Shown here one piece after another: positions 1 through 12,331 of a stretch of 64,000 bases of DNA (position 1 is the stretch's first letter; each line of letters opens with the position of its first letter). The DNA is from Salticus scenicus (lineage: Eukaryota; Arthropoda; Arachnida; Araneae; Salticidae). The translations under genes were made by a program, and so were the position numbers. The stretch is taken from the NCBI GenBank assembly GCA_963930645.1, contig OZ005648.1, positions 150,362,035 through 150,426,034 of the forward strand. The letters are read 5' to 3'. The notes under the pieces are model-generated. The model was given only the letters and a program-made list of their open reading frames with translations, did not search any database and was not told the DNA's origin.

Positions 1-204
1 TGTTTCTCAAATTTTGAACATGTTTTAATTTTCTAGTATGGGAAATCTAGGGGCTGCAGCCTGCCTGTATTTTTACGATCGTTTTAGTATACTGTCACCA
101 CAGATTTCAAAAAGAAAATTCTTCTGAAGGGTATCATTTAAAACAGCATAAAAACGTACAAGAAAATTTCCTTTCTAGTCCAGGCAACGAAGGCCAAAAT
201 TTGA
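1..204. other. A+T-rich sequence, no feature seen
   Basis: No gene, tRNA or clear repeat was seen here. The last ~20 bases weakly resemble the unit junctions of the fold-back element that follows, so that element may begin slightly earlier than annotated. Confidence 0.4.
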
Positions 205-2250
205 CGAATAGAAAAAAAAAATCGTGTAGTTTTGAAATTTTGCATACTCATAGCCGAGAGGGTGCTGAACATCATACTAAAATTCTCCGCCCGTGGTGGG
301 TGAGCGGGGGGCAGGGGGGGCATTTAAAGGGGGCACTTTTCAGTTTTTTATTAAACATCTTAAAACCTATCACATTTAGAGAAAAAATGTCCATTACAAA
401 ATTAATCTACGTAAAATTTCCTACATAAATGTATATTAGATTTTGTTTGTATCAATAGTTTAGAAGATATAGGGGGATGAAATAACACATTTTCTTGAAA
501 AATTCTTTTTTGCAATAGTAAAATCAACAGAAGTGTGCAATTAAAAGGGTTCTTGTCAAATATATACATAGGGAATACGCAAGAATAATATAGCATGTTT
601 TGTAAGTTTTAAGTAGTTTTAAAGCTAGTAGGCGCAAGTGGTGGTTTAGATTAAAATCGAGATAACGAAGACCCAAAACCGATCAACATAAAAAAAAAAA
701 AAACGTTTAGCTTTGAAATTGAGCACAGTTATAAAGTTAAGTGTCCCGAACAGCATACTCAAATTCCCCGCCCGTGGTGGGTGAGCGGGGGGCAGGGGGG
801 TATTTAAGTGGGGTACTTTTAAGTTTTTATTAAATATCTTAAAAACTATCGCATTTAGAGAAAAATGTCAATTACAAAATTAATCTATGTAAAATTTCCT
901 ACAAGCATGTGCCGTACATATTGTTTGTGTGATCAATATTTTAGAAGACATAGGGGAACGAAATAACACATTTTCTTGAAAAATTCTTTTTTGCAATAGT
1001 AAAATCAACTAAAGTGTGTAATTAAATGGGTTCTGGTCAAATATTTTCTAATGTACAAAATAAATATATGCATAGGGAATATGTAAGGATAATACAGCAT
1101 GTTTTGTACGTTTTAAATAATTTTAAGGCTAGTAGGCGTAAGTGGTGGTTTGAGTAAAAATCCAGATAACGAAGACCCAAAATCGATTAACATTAAAAAA
1201 TATCTTGTAGCTTTGAAATTGAGCACAGTTATAAGGTTAAGTTTACTGAACAACATACTAAAAGTCCCCAACCCTATTCTGTGTTTTTTATTTTATTTTT
1301 TATGTTATTTACAATAGTAACATAAACTATAGTTCGTAATTAGAAGGATTCAGATTAAATATTTTCTACTCATATAAATAAATATATATATGTGCATGTG
1401 CGCGCGCAATGCGCCAAGTTTAAAGAGTGGAAGTCAAAATATACAAATCGAAAAACTCCGCTTTTCTGTAAGATATCCATGAGATAAAAAGCAACCTTTA
1501 TATTTTCTTAACTATTGATCATACTAACAAATGTAATAGGCATTTTCATGGGAAATTTTACGTAGTTTAGTTTTGTAATTGACATTTTTTCTCTAAATAC
1601 GATAGTTTTCAATATACGTAATAAAAGCTGAAATGTGCCCCCTTCCCTCCGCTCACCCCTCATGGTTGGGGACTTTTAGTATGTGGTTCGGGACACTTAA
1701 CTTTATAACTGTGCTCAATTTCAAAGCTACACGATTTTTTTTTCATGTTGATCGGTTTTGGGTCTTAGTTATCTGGATTTTTACCTAAACCATCACTTGC
1801 GCCTATTAACCTTAAAATTATTTAAAATGTACAAAACATGCTATATTATCCTTACATATTCCCTATGTATATATTTATTTTGTACATTAGAAAATATTTG
1901 ACAGAACCCATTTAATTACATACTTCAGTTGATTTTACTATTGCAAAAAATAATTCTTCAAGAAAATGTGTTATTTCATCCCCCTATATCTTCTAAACTA
2001 TTGATCATATAAACAAAATGTAATATACATTTTGTAGGACATTTTACGTTGATTAATTTTGTAATTGACATATTTTCTCTAAATGTGATAGTTTTTAAAA
2101 TATTTAATAAAAACGGAAAAATGCCCCCCTTAAATGCCCCCCCTGCCCCCCGCTCACCCACCATGGGCGGGGACTTTTAGTATCTTGTTCAGGACCCTCT
2201 CGGCTATGAGTATGTAAAATTTCAAAATTACACGATTTTTTTTTTTCTAA
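205..2250. mobile_element. Fold-back element with tandem sub-units in its arms
   Basis: A large inverted repeat. The left arm (about 205-1275) holds tandem ~490 bp units: unit 1 ~205-690, unit 2 ~690-1195, and a fragment to ~1275. Each unit repeats the string GTTTTGAAATT or GCTTTGAAATTGAGCACAG, a G-run block (CGTGGTGGGTGAGCGGGGGG) and CATTTAGAGAAAAA. The right arm (about 1500-2250) carries the same blocks reverse-complemented, for example CCCCCCGCTCACCC near 2148 and TTTTTCTCTAAAT near 1585. The middle (1276-1500) is a diverged copy. This resembles fold-back transposons, whose long arms are built of sub-repeats. No transposase is visible, so mobility would have to be supplied in trans. Short reading frames in the arms are repeat-derived. 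The superfamily is unknown. Confidence 0.7.
293..320 (+). other. G-run block, potential G-quadruplex (unit 1)
   Basis: GGTGGGTGAGCGGGGGG is followed by CAGGGGGGG, giving at least four runs of three or more G with short loops. The block recurs in unit 2 (775-806) and reverse-complemented in the right arm (about 2125-2166). In DNA this A+T-rich such blocks are conspicuous. Folding is inferred only. Confidence 0.45.
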
Positions 2251-2634
2251 CGCTGCGACCCCTACAAATCGGAAAATTTGAAAGATTTTATTTATTTATT
2301 TATTTATTTTTGTTGCATTTATTATTATAACTATTACTATTATATTGTATACTATGGATCATTTAAAAGTTAAATGTTTTGAAATTTGATTTTTCAGAAT
2401 TTCGTAATGATAAAGAGGTTTTAAAAAATAATAATAAAAATACTACCATTCCATTGAAAAATTGGGTGTTTAAAAAAATGTTTAATTGATTGCTATTTCT
2501 AAAATCTGGAGATCCAAAAACGAAATTTAAACATACCGTTTATTGTTCGAATTCCTTTACAATTTATCACTGCTAATACATTTTATGCATATTACTTATG
2601 TAAGACATGTTTGACTAATATTAGGATTGTCTAA
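2251..2634. other. Low-complexity A+T-rich spacer
   Basis: TTTA repeats occur near 2285-2310. Nothing else was recognised. Confidence 0.4.
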
Positions 2635-3050
2635 CAAGGAAACATTCAAAAGGTGTCATCTTCAAAAAGTATTGAAAAAAATATATGTGATTCTACTCTT
2701 GATAAAACATCGTAAAATGAAAAAAATATCGGCTGAAATTAATTACAGCAAGCACAAAAAATTATCAAAATTACGCATATTTGGCGATTTCACACTGCTA
2801 GGTGATTATTTTCAGTACTTGGCGGAAACGCAAAACACGGTTCTGTTCGTACACGTCAATCTCGGTGCTAGCAAATGTATCGCCTAACAGCGCTTAATCG
2901 CCAAATATGCTTAATTTTGACAATTTTTTGTGGTTGCTGTAATTCATTTCAGCCGATAATTTTTTCATTTTCAGGTGTTTTATGAAGAGTAGAATCACAT
3001 ATATTTTTTTAAATACTTTTTGACGATGACACCTTTTGAATGTTTCCTTG
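2635..3050. mobile_element. PIF/Harbinger-type MITE, copy 1
   Basis: A 416 bp palindromic element. It starts CAAGGAAACATTCAAAAGG and ends with the reverse complement, with inverted arms of about 170 bp. It is flanked on both sides by TAA (2632-2634 and 3051-3053). A 3 bp TWA target duplication is the hallmark of PIF/Harbinger transposons. There is no transposase, and an 86-codon frame across it is accidental. A second copy lies at 50622-51040. Its arms match this copy directly, but its ~90 bp loop is reverse-complemented relative to this one. Confidence 0.8.
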
Positions 3051-3053
3051 TAA

Positions 3054-3850
3054 GTATACTCCCATTTTTAACAGTAAACCTCGCCATTGAGCATTCCTCT
3101 AAACCTTTACTTTATTTAGCAAATTTATTTTAATATTTTTAATTGGATAAATTACAAAATATCCTAAGCAATGAATGAGGTAAATGTCATTGGCGAATAT
3201 GTATATACTGGCAGTACATAAAGTTATCAGCATGAATACGCAAAATCCTTTTTTTAAAATGAAGTAATTATTTATAAGAACGCCTTAAAGGATCGTTTTT
3301 TTAATTATTATTATTACTATCATAATTAATGTTTATTTATTTTAACGTACTTTTCCTTGATCCATAAGTAATGAGGTAACACTGATTTTCTAAAATTGTA
3401 CATTTATTTATAATCAGTTAAATTTAATAATAAATAAATAAAACAAATCATATTAGTTTCACTTGACACATAAATTTGAAACAATAGTTACTAAAACTAT
3501 TACAGGGAATTATCATTTGGTTGTTCATGAATACGTACATCGCACAATTTTAAGTACAATTCAGTTTATACAGGTCTAAGAGTATAAGTCGGAATTGCCC
3601 AATGAAGAACAAGCCGCGTAAAAGTAGAGTGTTAAAAGTAAGATTGAGTATTTCCCAAAAATGAAAATAATGCTACTTTCAGCTAACTTAGCTGCAACTT
3701 TTGTTTTAAGAAATTTTGTATTAAATTTTATGCTAAATTTGTGTTAAAGTTATTAGTATTTACTATTAATAAGGCCCTAATAAATTAAAAGAACTTAGCA
3801 CGAAATTTCTGGGGCGAAAAAATCATTGATATTTGTTAATTTAACACAAA
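3054..3850. other. A+T-rich sequence, no feature seen
   Basis: Only short TA-, AAAT- and TTA-rich tracts are seen. There are no coding or repeat signals I can support. Confidence 0.4.
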
Positions 3851-3856
3851 ATCTGG

Positions 3857-3857
<1 letters not shown>

Positions 3858-3895
<38 letters not shown>

Positions 3896-4052
3896 ATTGA
3901 ACTTTAATTTTTAGCTGTGCAAAGAGATTCAATTTGGAGTCTTCGAAAATCGAACTGGTAATATTCGACACAGCGGTATCTTTATCTATGTCGAATATTA
4001 CAAGAATATGTGCATATTTTTTATGAAAAAAAAAATATATATATATATATGT
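3858..4052. repeat. Poly-T run, short hairpin and TA microsatellite
   Basis: A T run of about 30 bases (about 3860-3891) is followed by an imperfect hairpin in which GTAATATTCGACA (~3958) pairs with TGTCGAATATTAC (~3988). A (TA)n tract follows at ~4033-4051. A 153-codon minus-strand frame runs through all of these and is treated as accidental. Confidence 0.5.
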
Positions 4053-4800
4053 CAGCGGGAAAAATAAATCATTTCTGACATATTTTTTCTTTTTCAAAAG
4101 AGCAAACACTAATGAAGCGGTATCTAACATTTGTATTTCTCCTGGGGACAATTCAATTTGAGGCAAAGGAGAAACATTTTTAATTAGGTAATGTGCAGCA
4201 AGAAAATTGTCATTTTTTAAAGTATAGCTAATCTGATTTGGGATATGCTCTTTCAATAAAACCTTTTTTTTTTAAATTCATACTTATATAGTAATATTTT
4301 GTAACAATAACTGATATCATATAAAGATGACATGTATAAAATAAAGGGGTAAAGGTTCACATTAACAAAATACTTTGGCGTTGTTATTTATCCATTTGCA
4401 TTAAAATTTTTGATTGTGCTTTAAATATTTCACAAAATATCAGGTACTTTTTTTTTTTTTCTTTTTTTTATGATCCGCTTTCGATAACTTTCTCGAAATT
4501 ATTTTACAAATTTGTCGAAAATCTTTTAAGTGTAATATATAAAAAACAAAAATTCTAAACTATCTATATAGTTTAGACATGTTTATTAATTAATTTAAAA
4601 AATATAATTTCTTTTGAATAGTCTACACATTTTTCTTAATCTTCTGATAAATTCACTCTGCAATGCGTGTGTTTAACATATTAAACATTTATTCAGTTTA
4701 AATTTAATTTATCTCTACCTCATGCAACAACTGTTTCTAAATTAAATTCCAGAGTTTCATTATATAAATTCTACCTCTAATGTTTCAACAAAATTCGTTT
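4053..4800. other. A+T-rich sequence, no feature seen
   Basis: Poly-T runs occur near 4267 and 4448. No gene or repeat family was recognised. Confidence 0.4.
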
Positions 4801-4803
4801 CAG

Positions 4804-4937
4804 ATGAAGTCAATCGTTTACTTCAAAACTGGCGTCACGGCGTCTTGAAGATTGAAGAAGGACGCACTGTGTTGTCAGCCCTGCATCTCTTCTCTCCTCT
4901 ACTCATTTCGGAAGAAGAAACGCATTTATTCTCTTGA
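4804..4937 (+). CDS. Possible terminal exon of an unrecognised gene
   Basis: An island that is visibly richer in G+C than its surroundings follows a pyrimidine-rich stretch ending TTCGTTTCAG at 4803, a plausible 3' splice site. In the phase that leaves two bases of a split codon, the frame stays open for 43 codons and ends at TGA 4935-4937. It contains the peptides EVNRLLQNWRHGVLKIEEG and LHLFSPLLISEEE, which match no family I know. An AATAAA-like sequence lies downstream at ~5198. Against it: the frame is short, there is no start codon, no partner exon is visible, and the opposite strand is also partly open. This is a weak candidate that could equally be non-coding. Confidence 0.15.
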
Positions 4938-6530
4938 GTCCCTAAGGAATAGTGCATTTCTCTTCTGATGAGACATTTCTCTTCGACATCCAAATGAGCC
5001 CATACACCAGACGCTTACGTCTTACATGTGTCTAGAGATGAAGAGCTTAAGCATTTGTGCTACTGTTATTGTTACATTACGTAAAATGTTTCAGAAGTAG
5101 AAAAGCCGACTTAAAATAGTCTTATCTAAACACAATCAATTTTAATGAATTATTTTATCAGATTAGATTATGTTAGTAAAAGCGAAATTATTTTTAAATA
5201 AATACTTACTCTACGATTGAATAATTTAATGAAATATATTTTAAATATCTTTTGTAAATAAGCAACAATAACATGTTTGTATATTCATGAATGAAAAAGA
5301 ATTTCCATTTAGCATTTCAATGTTTTGAATATCTTACAAATGGAAAATTTTATTGTTTCCGGTATATATGCATTTCAAACAAAGGAAATCCATTCTAAAA
5401 TTAATTATGATTCGATTCACTCAAGATGAATAAATGGCTAAATTTTTAATAATTTAAAGGAAATGGGCAGGAAATAATAGTTATTTCTTGCAATACATTT
5501 TATTCTTAAATGACTTCATTTTCAAACACAAGAAATTTTGTAAGATTAAAAAATAAATAAATAAATAAATATAGTACCTTTTTTTTATCTTTCAAATAAA
5601 AATATGTAATGGAACTTGGTATATGTTTTTAATAGCTTAATAGTGCATTAAATATTTAATAAAAAATAATTAAACTGTGAGTATTTCATTTTCTCTCCCA
5701 TGGGAGCACAATCATATTCTTTTAAAAGTTTTACATTTTTTTTTTCTATTAACAGCAAAGTAAGCCTTTAAAATATTTTTCTTTCTCTCTTTTTCGTAGT
5801 ATATATTAAGCCTTTCAAGAATATAGATCAGTAGTAAAACTCAAAACACTATATATGAAAATATAGAATTAAATATAAAGAGTTGATTGACAAAAAAATT
5901 ATTGATAAAGACAAGAAGAAAAAAAACTAAAATTAGTTGTGATATTAAGAAAATAAATAAATAAATAAATAAATAAAATCTGATAAATATTAGTTTTTAC
6001 TATTTTTAAAAAATATGTTTCTCTGTTGTTTGATTCTAGAAGTACAAATTAGAAACTCTTGTTTCATTGTTCTCTTAACTATTCAAATTGCAAAGTAAAA
6101 TGTAATATAAGTAATACTGATTGATAGTTTAATAAAAATACTATAAAATAATAAGAAGCACGGGGTAAGAAAAAGATTTCACAAAGTAATGCACATCATA
6201 AGCCTTTTTAAATGAATATTTTTTTTTCTATAGTTTAAAATACAAATGAATTTTGCCATATTTATTTGATGTTATTTGTATTTTAATATCGTCTCATGTC
6301 ACGACTAGATATTTAAAGATACAAATATTACATGACACAGGAATATAAAGATATTCTTAAAATGCACACGTGAAAATATTAAGAAAAACCATTTCAAAAG
6401 AACTGCATCCTTCTTCGTGAGGAAAAATTTGTATTACCACTGACGAAAGCAATGTCAGAAAAATGAAAGAAATAAATGAAAATTAACCCTGTCAGTTTCT
6501 TTAAAAGGTAAAATCATAAAGCAGTTAACG
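4938..6530. other. A+T-rich sequence with AAAT repeats
   Basis: Short (AAAT)n tracts lie near 5553 and 5951, with poly-T runs near 5580 and 5737. There is no recognisable gene. The first ~120 bases still belong to the G+C-richer island that contains the possible exon. Confidence 0.4.
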
Positions 6531-6597
6531 ACCCCATTCCCCCCCCTCCAAAAAAAAGGGGGGGGGTAAGCAAAGTCAGTCAGTCTATCATTCAACT

Positions 6598-6690
6598 ATT
6601 TGCTTTTGCTATGGCAGGACAGGCTTTCTTATGCAACTGATGAAGAAACGTATACTATATGAAACGTGTTGTACTATTCTGACACAGAAA
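6598..6690 (+). repeat. ~90 bp dispersed repeat, copy 1 of 3
   Basis: It has the pattern TTGCTTTTGCTATGGCAGG, CTTATGCAACTGATGAAG, GAAACGTGTTGT and TTCTGACACAGAAA. Diverged copies follow at ~7808-7905 and ~7978-8065. The three copies flank the palindromic element at 6834-7736. The family was not recognised. Confidence 0.5.
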
Positions 6691-6833
6691 GAACAGTGTT
6701 AGAAACCAGAGATTTATTCTTTCATTCTTCTAACACTGCTCTTTCTGTATCATGCAGTAATGCAGCCCCCCTGCCAGACTTTTCCAAAAGATGAAAGAAG
6801 AAAGCAGATTACACCATTATATATATATATATA

Positions 6834-7736
6834 CAGGGTGTTCCAAAAGTCCCCCCCCCCCCTCCTAACTTGAAAATGAGTCGGAATTTTGAAAAATGGC
6901 GAAACTCGTATTTAATGAATTCGAGAGGGGCCTATTTGGTGAAAAAAGTTTGTGCCCGGGGAGGCTAGGGGGAACCACTAGGGTGGACAACTTTAAAATT
7001 TCAAATAGGAAGGTATGTCTTGTGATACATCCTTGGAAACGTCTCTTTAAGAAAATGAATCTGATATAAATAGTTCCGCCATACGCATATTATTAAAGGA
7101 GATACGTGGCATTTTTGACTTTTGAAATGTGGATTTTATACTTATGTATCCTATTTTATAATCACTGCAGGGCAAATCTATTTATGCCAAATTCATTGTC
7201 TTGGCATAGACGTTTCCAGAGATGTATCACAAGGCATACTTTGCACAAAAATGTTTGGGCCCGGGCAAGGGGGTAGTAGGAGTGACGCTATGGAAGGCAA
7301 CTTTAAAATTTGTAATAGGAAGGTATTTCTTGTGATACATCCTTGAAAACGTCTCTTCAAAACAATGAATTTAGTATAAATAGTCTTGTCCTGTAGTAAT
7401 TATAAAGAGTGATACATAAGTATAAAATCCCCGTTTCAAAAGTCTAAAAACTCATGTATCTCCTTTAATAATCATCGTACGGTGAAACTATTTATATGAA
7501 ATTCATTGTCTTGAAGAGACGTTTCCAGGGATGTATCACAAGACATACCTTCCTGTTTTAAACTTTAAAGTTGCCCTCCCGAGGGAACCCTTAGCCCCCC
7601 GCCCAACCCAGGGCCAAACTTTTTTCACCAAAAGTGGTCCAACTTGAATTCATTAAATATGTGTTTCGCTATTTTTCAAAATTTCGACTCATTTTCGAGT
7701 TAGGAGGGGTCGGGGGTGAGATTTTGGAAGACCCTG
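6834..7736. mobile_element. Nested palindromic element with TA duplication (Tc1/mariner-like ends)
   Basis: It starts CAGGGTGTTCCAAAAGTC after TA (6832-6833) and ends GATTTTGGAAGACCCTG before TA (7737-7738). The outer arms are about 350 bp. Inside, the block with AACTTTAAAATTT and CTTGTGATACATCC occurs twice forward (~6990 and ~7300) and twice reversed (GATGTATCACAAG at ~7219 and ~7532), so hairpins are nested within a hairpin. TA duplication and a CAGGGTG end fit Tc1/mariner non-autonomous elements. No transposase frame is present. Confidence 0.7.
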
Positions 7737-7807
7737 TATATATATCGGAGGGGTTAGTACGAAAATCAAAGTGAAAATTCACTTTAATTCTCGTCAAACT
7801 GTGTGTC

Positions 7808-8065
7808 TGCTTTTAGCTTTTCCAATGGCGGAAGAACATTTCTTATGCACCTGGTGAAAAATTGATAATCTTTTGAAGTACTTTGTGCTGTTCTGACTCT
7901 GAAAACAGCGGCAGAAAAATGAGAGATGAGTACAAGCTCTCAGTCTCTCAGCAGTCAGTCTTCTTCAAAAGATAATTGATTTCTGATTTTGCAATGATAG
8001 GCCAAGCTTCTCTATGCACCTGATGAAGTAAGGTACACTCTTTTGAAACGCGTTGTCTGTAATAT
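7808..8065 (+). repeat. ~90 bp dispersed repeat, copies 2 and 3
   Basis: Copy 2 has CTTATGCACCTGGTGAAAA and GTGCTGTTCTGACTC. Copy 3 has GCTTCTCTATGCACCTGATG and TTTTGAAACGCGTTGT. Both align with the copy at 6598-6690. A poly-T run of about 18 bases follows copy 3 at ~8072. Confidence 0.45.
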
Positions 8066-8089
8066 TTTTTTTTTTTTTTTTAGTATGTT

Positions 8090-8754
8090 TTTGAGACCTT
8101 AAATTTCTTGACTAATGTGTTATGCATCAGCTGTTTAAAACTGCGGAGGCACAGTAAAATTAAGTAATTCTAATTTTAAAAGACTAATATATAAAATACG
8201 AATATCGCATTTACAGACTGAAAACAACAAATACTTGTTAAAAGAATTGAATTATTTGTAGAAAACAAAAGGACCAACAAAGCTTTTGTCTGTCATGTTT
8301 AGCATTTTCACATTTAGAAATAATACTTTTTTCCATATATTAGTACCAGACTCTCTGTATTTTTCTCTATTTTTCATTTTTTTGGACATTACGTGAGTCC
8401 TAATTTCTATCTATGTCTACTGATAAAGTAAATACGTCCAGAAAGGACATAATGTGGCTAGCAATTAGGAAGAACAGTCATCAATTCTTATTTAATAACC
8501 TTTTTTAATGCATTTTTTTTATTTTATGGGGCTTCCTTCTTCAAATGTACATTTTCCAAATTTATTGTTGCACTACAATTATGCCATACACTACAATTAA
8601 AATTTCATAATTCTATGAGAATTTCGACTGCAGTTATTCATTTTCCATATAGCAAAATTTCATCACCACATTGCGGAAAACGTATCTGAGTGTGACACTG
8701 ATGACATCGCTTGTACGTCACACTACTCAAAATGCGTCTTATGGATGGTGTACA
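8090..8754. other. A+T-rich sequence, no feature seen
   Basis: No gene, repeat family or RNA gene was recognised. Confidence 0.4.
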
Positions 8755-8756
8755 TA

Positions 8757-8969
8757 CAGTCGGTAACAAAAGTGTCCGAACATTAGCAAAAATTTCTATG
8801 TATAAAAAGTAGAGTTAATACTGTTTTGTTAAGTAAATCCTTATCGAATCATGTTCTTACACTGACTAAGAACAGGATTCGATAAGGATTTATTTAACAA
8901 AACCGTATAAATTGTACTTTTTTTACATAGGAATTTTTGCTAGTTTTCGGACACTTTTGTTACCGACTG
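8757..8969. mobile_element. Tc1/mariner-type MITE (213 bp)
   Basis: An almost perfect palindrome. It starts CAGTCGGTAACAAAAGTGTC and ends with the reverse complement, flanked by TA at 8755-8756 and 8970-8971. The inner arms also pair (AAGTAAATCCTTATCGAATC with GATTCGATAAGGATTTATTT). CAGT ends and a TA target duplication are typical of Tc1/mariner. The high arm identity suggests it is fairly young. It is non-coding. Confidence 0.85.
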
Positions 8970-8971
8970 TA

Positions 8972-10393
8972 CATAAAAATGTCCTTTGTTTACGGCAGGA
9001 AATTTGACATCGCTTTTATATTGCACTGATGTATAATAGTATCGCAGTCTCAAGCATATAATTTTCACAGCCTAATTTAACTGCATACAAGAAGTTGTAA
9101 CACTATTCTAAAATGCTATTGCAGTGACGTACTATTCACAGAGACTATTCACAAATGACTATACGTGAACGGGGCGGAGTATTTGCGATTTACTTGGAAC
9201 TAAGTGTGCCGTATGTGTGTTTACACATTTTCTGATAAATTAATCTTTATTACAAGCGTTTGGTAACAGCAAATATGATCTTTTTTTTTTTTTTATAATT
9301 GTTTATTTTAATTTTAGTTTTTTGAGCATTTCAAACTCGAAAGAATTGTTATGGGATTCATGACTGAGGACACATTGTCACAAGTCATTTCAGAAATTTC
9401 TTCTTTCCACTGCAGGTATTGTTGTTAGGGTTGAGGTCATTTTCTTACGCTAAGGTTTTAGGCTTGTAGAAAATGCATTCTAAGGGGGGGTCTAAAGGGT
9501 CCTATCTCTAATTTATAAAAGTGTATGAGAAAAACAAGTAAAATTCAAAAGAGCTCCGCCAACGACTAGAAACAATGACCAGTACCTCACGTCTACTAGC
9601 TTGGAGAGTAGAACATCTCGGACAATGGTACGCTTTCTACTAATGATGTATACAACAAATGTTCGAAAAGTTGCAATCATTAATCTTATTTCTACAAATT
9701 GTAAATTAAAGTAATTCTACTTCAAAATTTCAATTTGCAATAAAAATAATCTTCATAAAATCTAGTTCCATATTTAATACATTATAAAAATTTTACCGAA
9801 ATATTGATAATATTATTAAAATTATATGCAATACTTTTTACTGAACTGCTAATGAGTGAATAAGTATAAGCTTAACTTCATGAAAAGATAGAGCTTCTCA
9901 AAATTCTTTGTTGCATAAGAGTAGGATAACTTAGTTTAAATTCAAGTTAAATAGAGGCAGTATTCTTTCTCTTGCATTTAATATTATTGCTTATACAATG
10001 TCATGAACTATTGTTATTTTATTAGGAAAGAAATAATTGAAAAACAAACTTTCTAAAAAAAAGTTACATAAAGGTTTCATATACAAGTATGTGCAATATT
10101 TTGGACGTAAAATATAACGTTAAAGATCGTATAATAAGAAAAAGTCTTTATTAACAATAGAAAAAGTTTCGATGAATATAAAATATTTTAATAAATAATA
10201 AACAGTGCATAAATGCAAATGAAAAAAAAAAAAAATAAAAAAAATATTGATATTAAAATTTTTATGCATAATGCTGTCCATTACACATGTATTATTATTT
10301 TTAACATAAATAATAAAGACAGCACTTAAATGAATAAAGAAAAAAAAAGTCTCACAGCTTTTTCTATTGAAAATACTTTTTTTTGTTTTCATC

Positions 10394-10429
<36 letters not shown>

Positions 10430-11704
10430 AAAAAAAAAAAAAGAGAAAAAATCATTTTACATCAAGATAATAAAACCGTTATGTTCCAAAAAGTTTATCA
10501 CAACAGGAGTAATCTTTAATATCTCCTGCAGCTTTCAAAATTGCTGCAAGATGGCATATTTACGACAATGTCAAATGTACCAAATGGAGTGTAAGGAAAT
10601 CAGTTGTTTCCCCTCTACTAATTCAGGAAATGTTTCCAAGCAGATTAGTTTTGTGCCAAATATAGAAAATAAACTCAAACATATAATCGTCTTAATAGTG
10701 CTCCTGCAAAGTTAGAGAGAGTTATCAACAGATTTAATGATGTCTTAATAAAGTTTAATTAAGTTAGCATGTCACAAGCATTTCTCATTGCAGCAAAGAC
10801 ATGAAATTTCAAACGGATAACATTTAAAAGATAAATATTTTCATATTAATATTTCGTAAACATTAGTATATAATGGATTCTTTTGCGCATATTTTTTTCA
10901 CGGACGTAACTAAAGGAAATTAAAGAAAAGCCAGCAAAATCCCATACCAAATGAAACAAACAAATAATTTTTTTTTATTTAATTTATGTATTATGATTAT
11001 TTTATTTTGCATACATTTTCTTGCTGTAATCTCTTGCGCATTCAATATGTATCTTTTTTTTTTTTTTTTTTTTTTTTTACATTTATATATATATACTTAT
11101 TTTTCCTTCTTGCGTGAAATACTCCTTTTTATCCGATTTTAACAAAGCACATTGGATTGATATTCTTAAATTAAGCGAAATAAATAATGTATAAAATTAA
11201 ACAAACTACGAAACAAAATTTAAAATAACAAATTCAAATTATAATTTATTACACATACCCCCCCCCCCCCAAAAAAAAAAAAAAAAAAAAAAAAAAGATA
11301 AAAAAAAATTGTAATTCGAAAAACATTAGATGTAAAGACTAAATTACTGACCCAATCCATTTTTTTTTTTCAGGAACAAAATTCATTATATAACTTTCTT
11401 ATATTTTCTAAACATCATTCTCAATTGTAGAACCAGTTTAAATGAGTTCCTGAACATAATGTGTAATATAAGAGGTTTTTATTGAAGTCTTATACTATTC
11501 TGTAATTGTTTTGTTAAACAATAAAAAGTGACAGAAAATAATATAACAAAATTTTTTATAATTTAGTTTCTTCCACTTATTCTATAAGAAAAAAATTTAA
11601 AGTTATCCCCTAATGAATGAACGTAACATTTAAGTTAAGTAATTTTTTAATATTCAGACTAAGAGCTGCACATTGAAAGTTATTTTCTTTCTTATAATTT
11701 TACT
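8972..11704. other. Gene-free A+T-rich stretch with homopolymer runs
   Basis: Poly-T runs lie near 9281, 10397 and 11051. A C-run followed by an A-run lies at ~11260-11296. Reading frames across 10120-10455 consist largely of these runs. Nothing else was recognised. Confidence 0.4.
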
Positions 11705-12245
11705 AGTGGATCTTCAAATCAGGAGCCTCAACGCCCTATTTTCATCACACATAATTCAACAGATCGTTGATCATTTTTATTTATTCCATATTATATATAT
11801 CATTATCATCATCATCATTAATTTAAGCCTTTACCAATCCATTCAAAGAGGAAGGACTCTTCTAAGTGATTCCAATCTACCCTGTTTTCTGCAATTCTTC
11901 TCTATTTTTCTCTTCCAAACTTCACAATTTTATCTTCTCGTAGTCTTTTATTATATCTCGGTATCCAATATAGGACTGGTGCTCCATCTATCATAATTTC
12001 TTCTGGAAAAGTGCTCAGCCCAATTCCATTTTAACTTAATTCTAGAAATAACATCAGTAACTTTGGTTCGCTCCCTAATTCAAATGTTTCGTTTTGTGTC
12101 TCCTAATGTGCATCTCTGGATCCTTCTCTTATTCTCTCTATTTAACTATCCAACTATCTATATACATACATAAATGTATATTTACAAATATTTATACATA
12201 TATACATACATTTTTATATTCATATGTCTATTTACAAACATGTAT

Positions 12246-12248
<3 letters not shown>

Positions 12249-12291
<43 letters not shown>

Positions 12292-12300
12292 AATTATGTT

Positions 12301-12331
<31 letters not shown>
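12249..12331. repeat. TA microsatellite inside unit A
   Basis: Two (TA)n blocks (~12249-12283 and ~12311-12331) are separated by TGTATG-rich sequence. Copies B and C have only short TA tracts at the matching place, so this is a local expansion. Overlapping long reading frames on both strands are a product of the repeat. Confidence 0.8.

Noticed and set aside
3795..4256. 153-codon minus-strand reading frame
   Set aside because: It runs through a ~30 base T run, a TA microsatellite and a hairpin, encodes poly-K and YIYIY stretches, and matches no known family.
6530..6567. C-run, A-run, G-run cluster as a regulatory hairpin
   Set aside because: Short homopolymers of this sort are common here, and no context supports a function.
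10120..10455. 111-codon minus-strand frame
   Set aside because: It consists mostly of poly-K and poly-F encoded by homopolymer runs.
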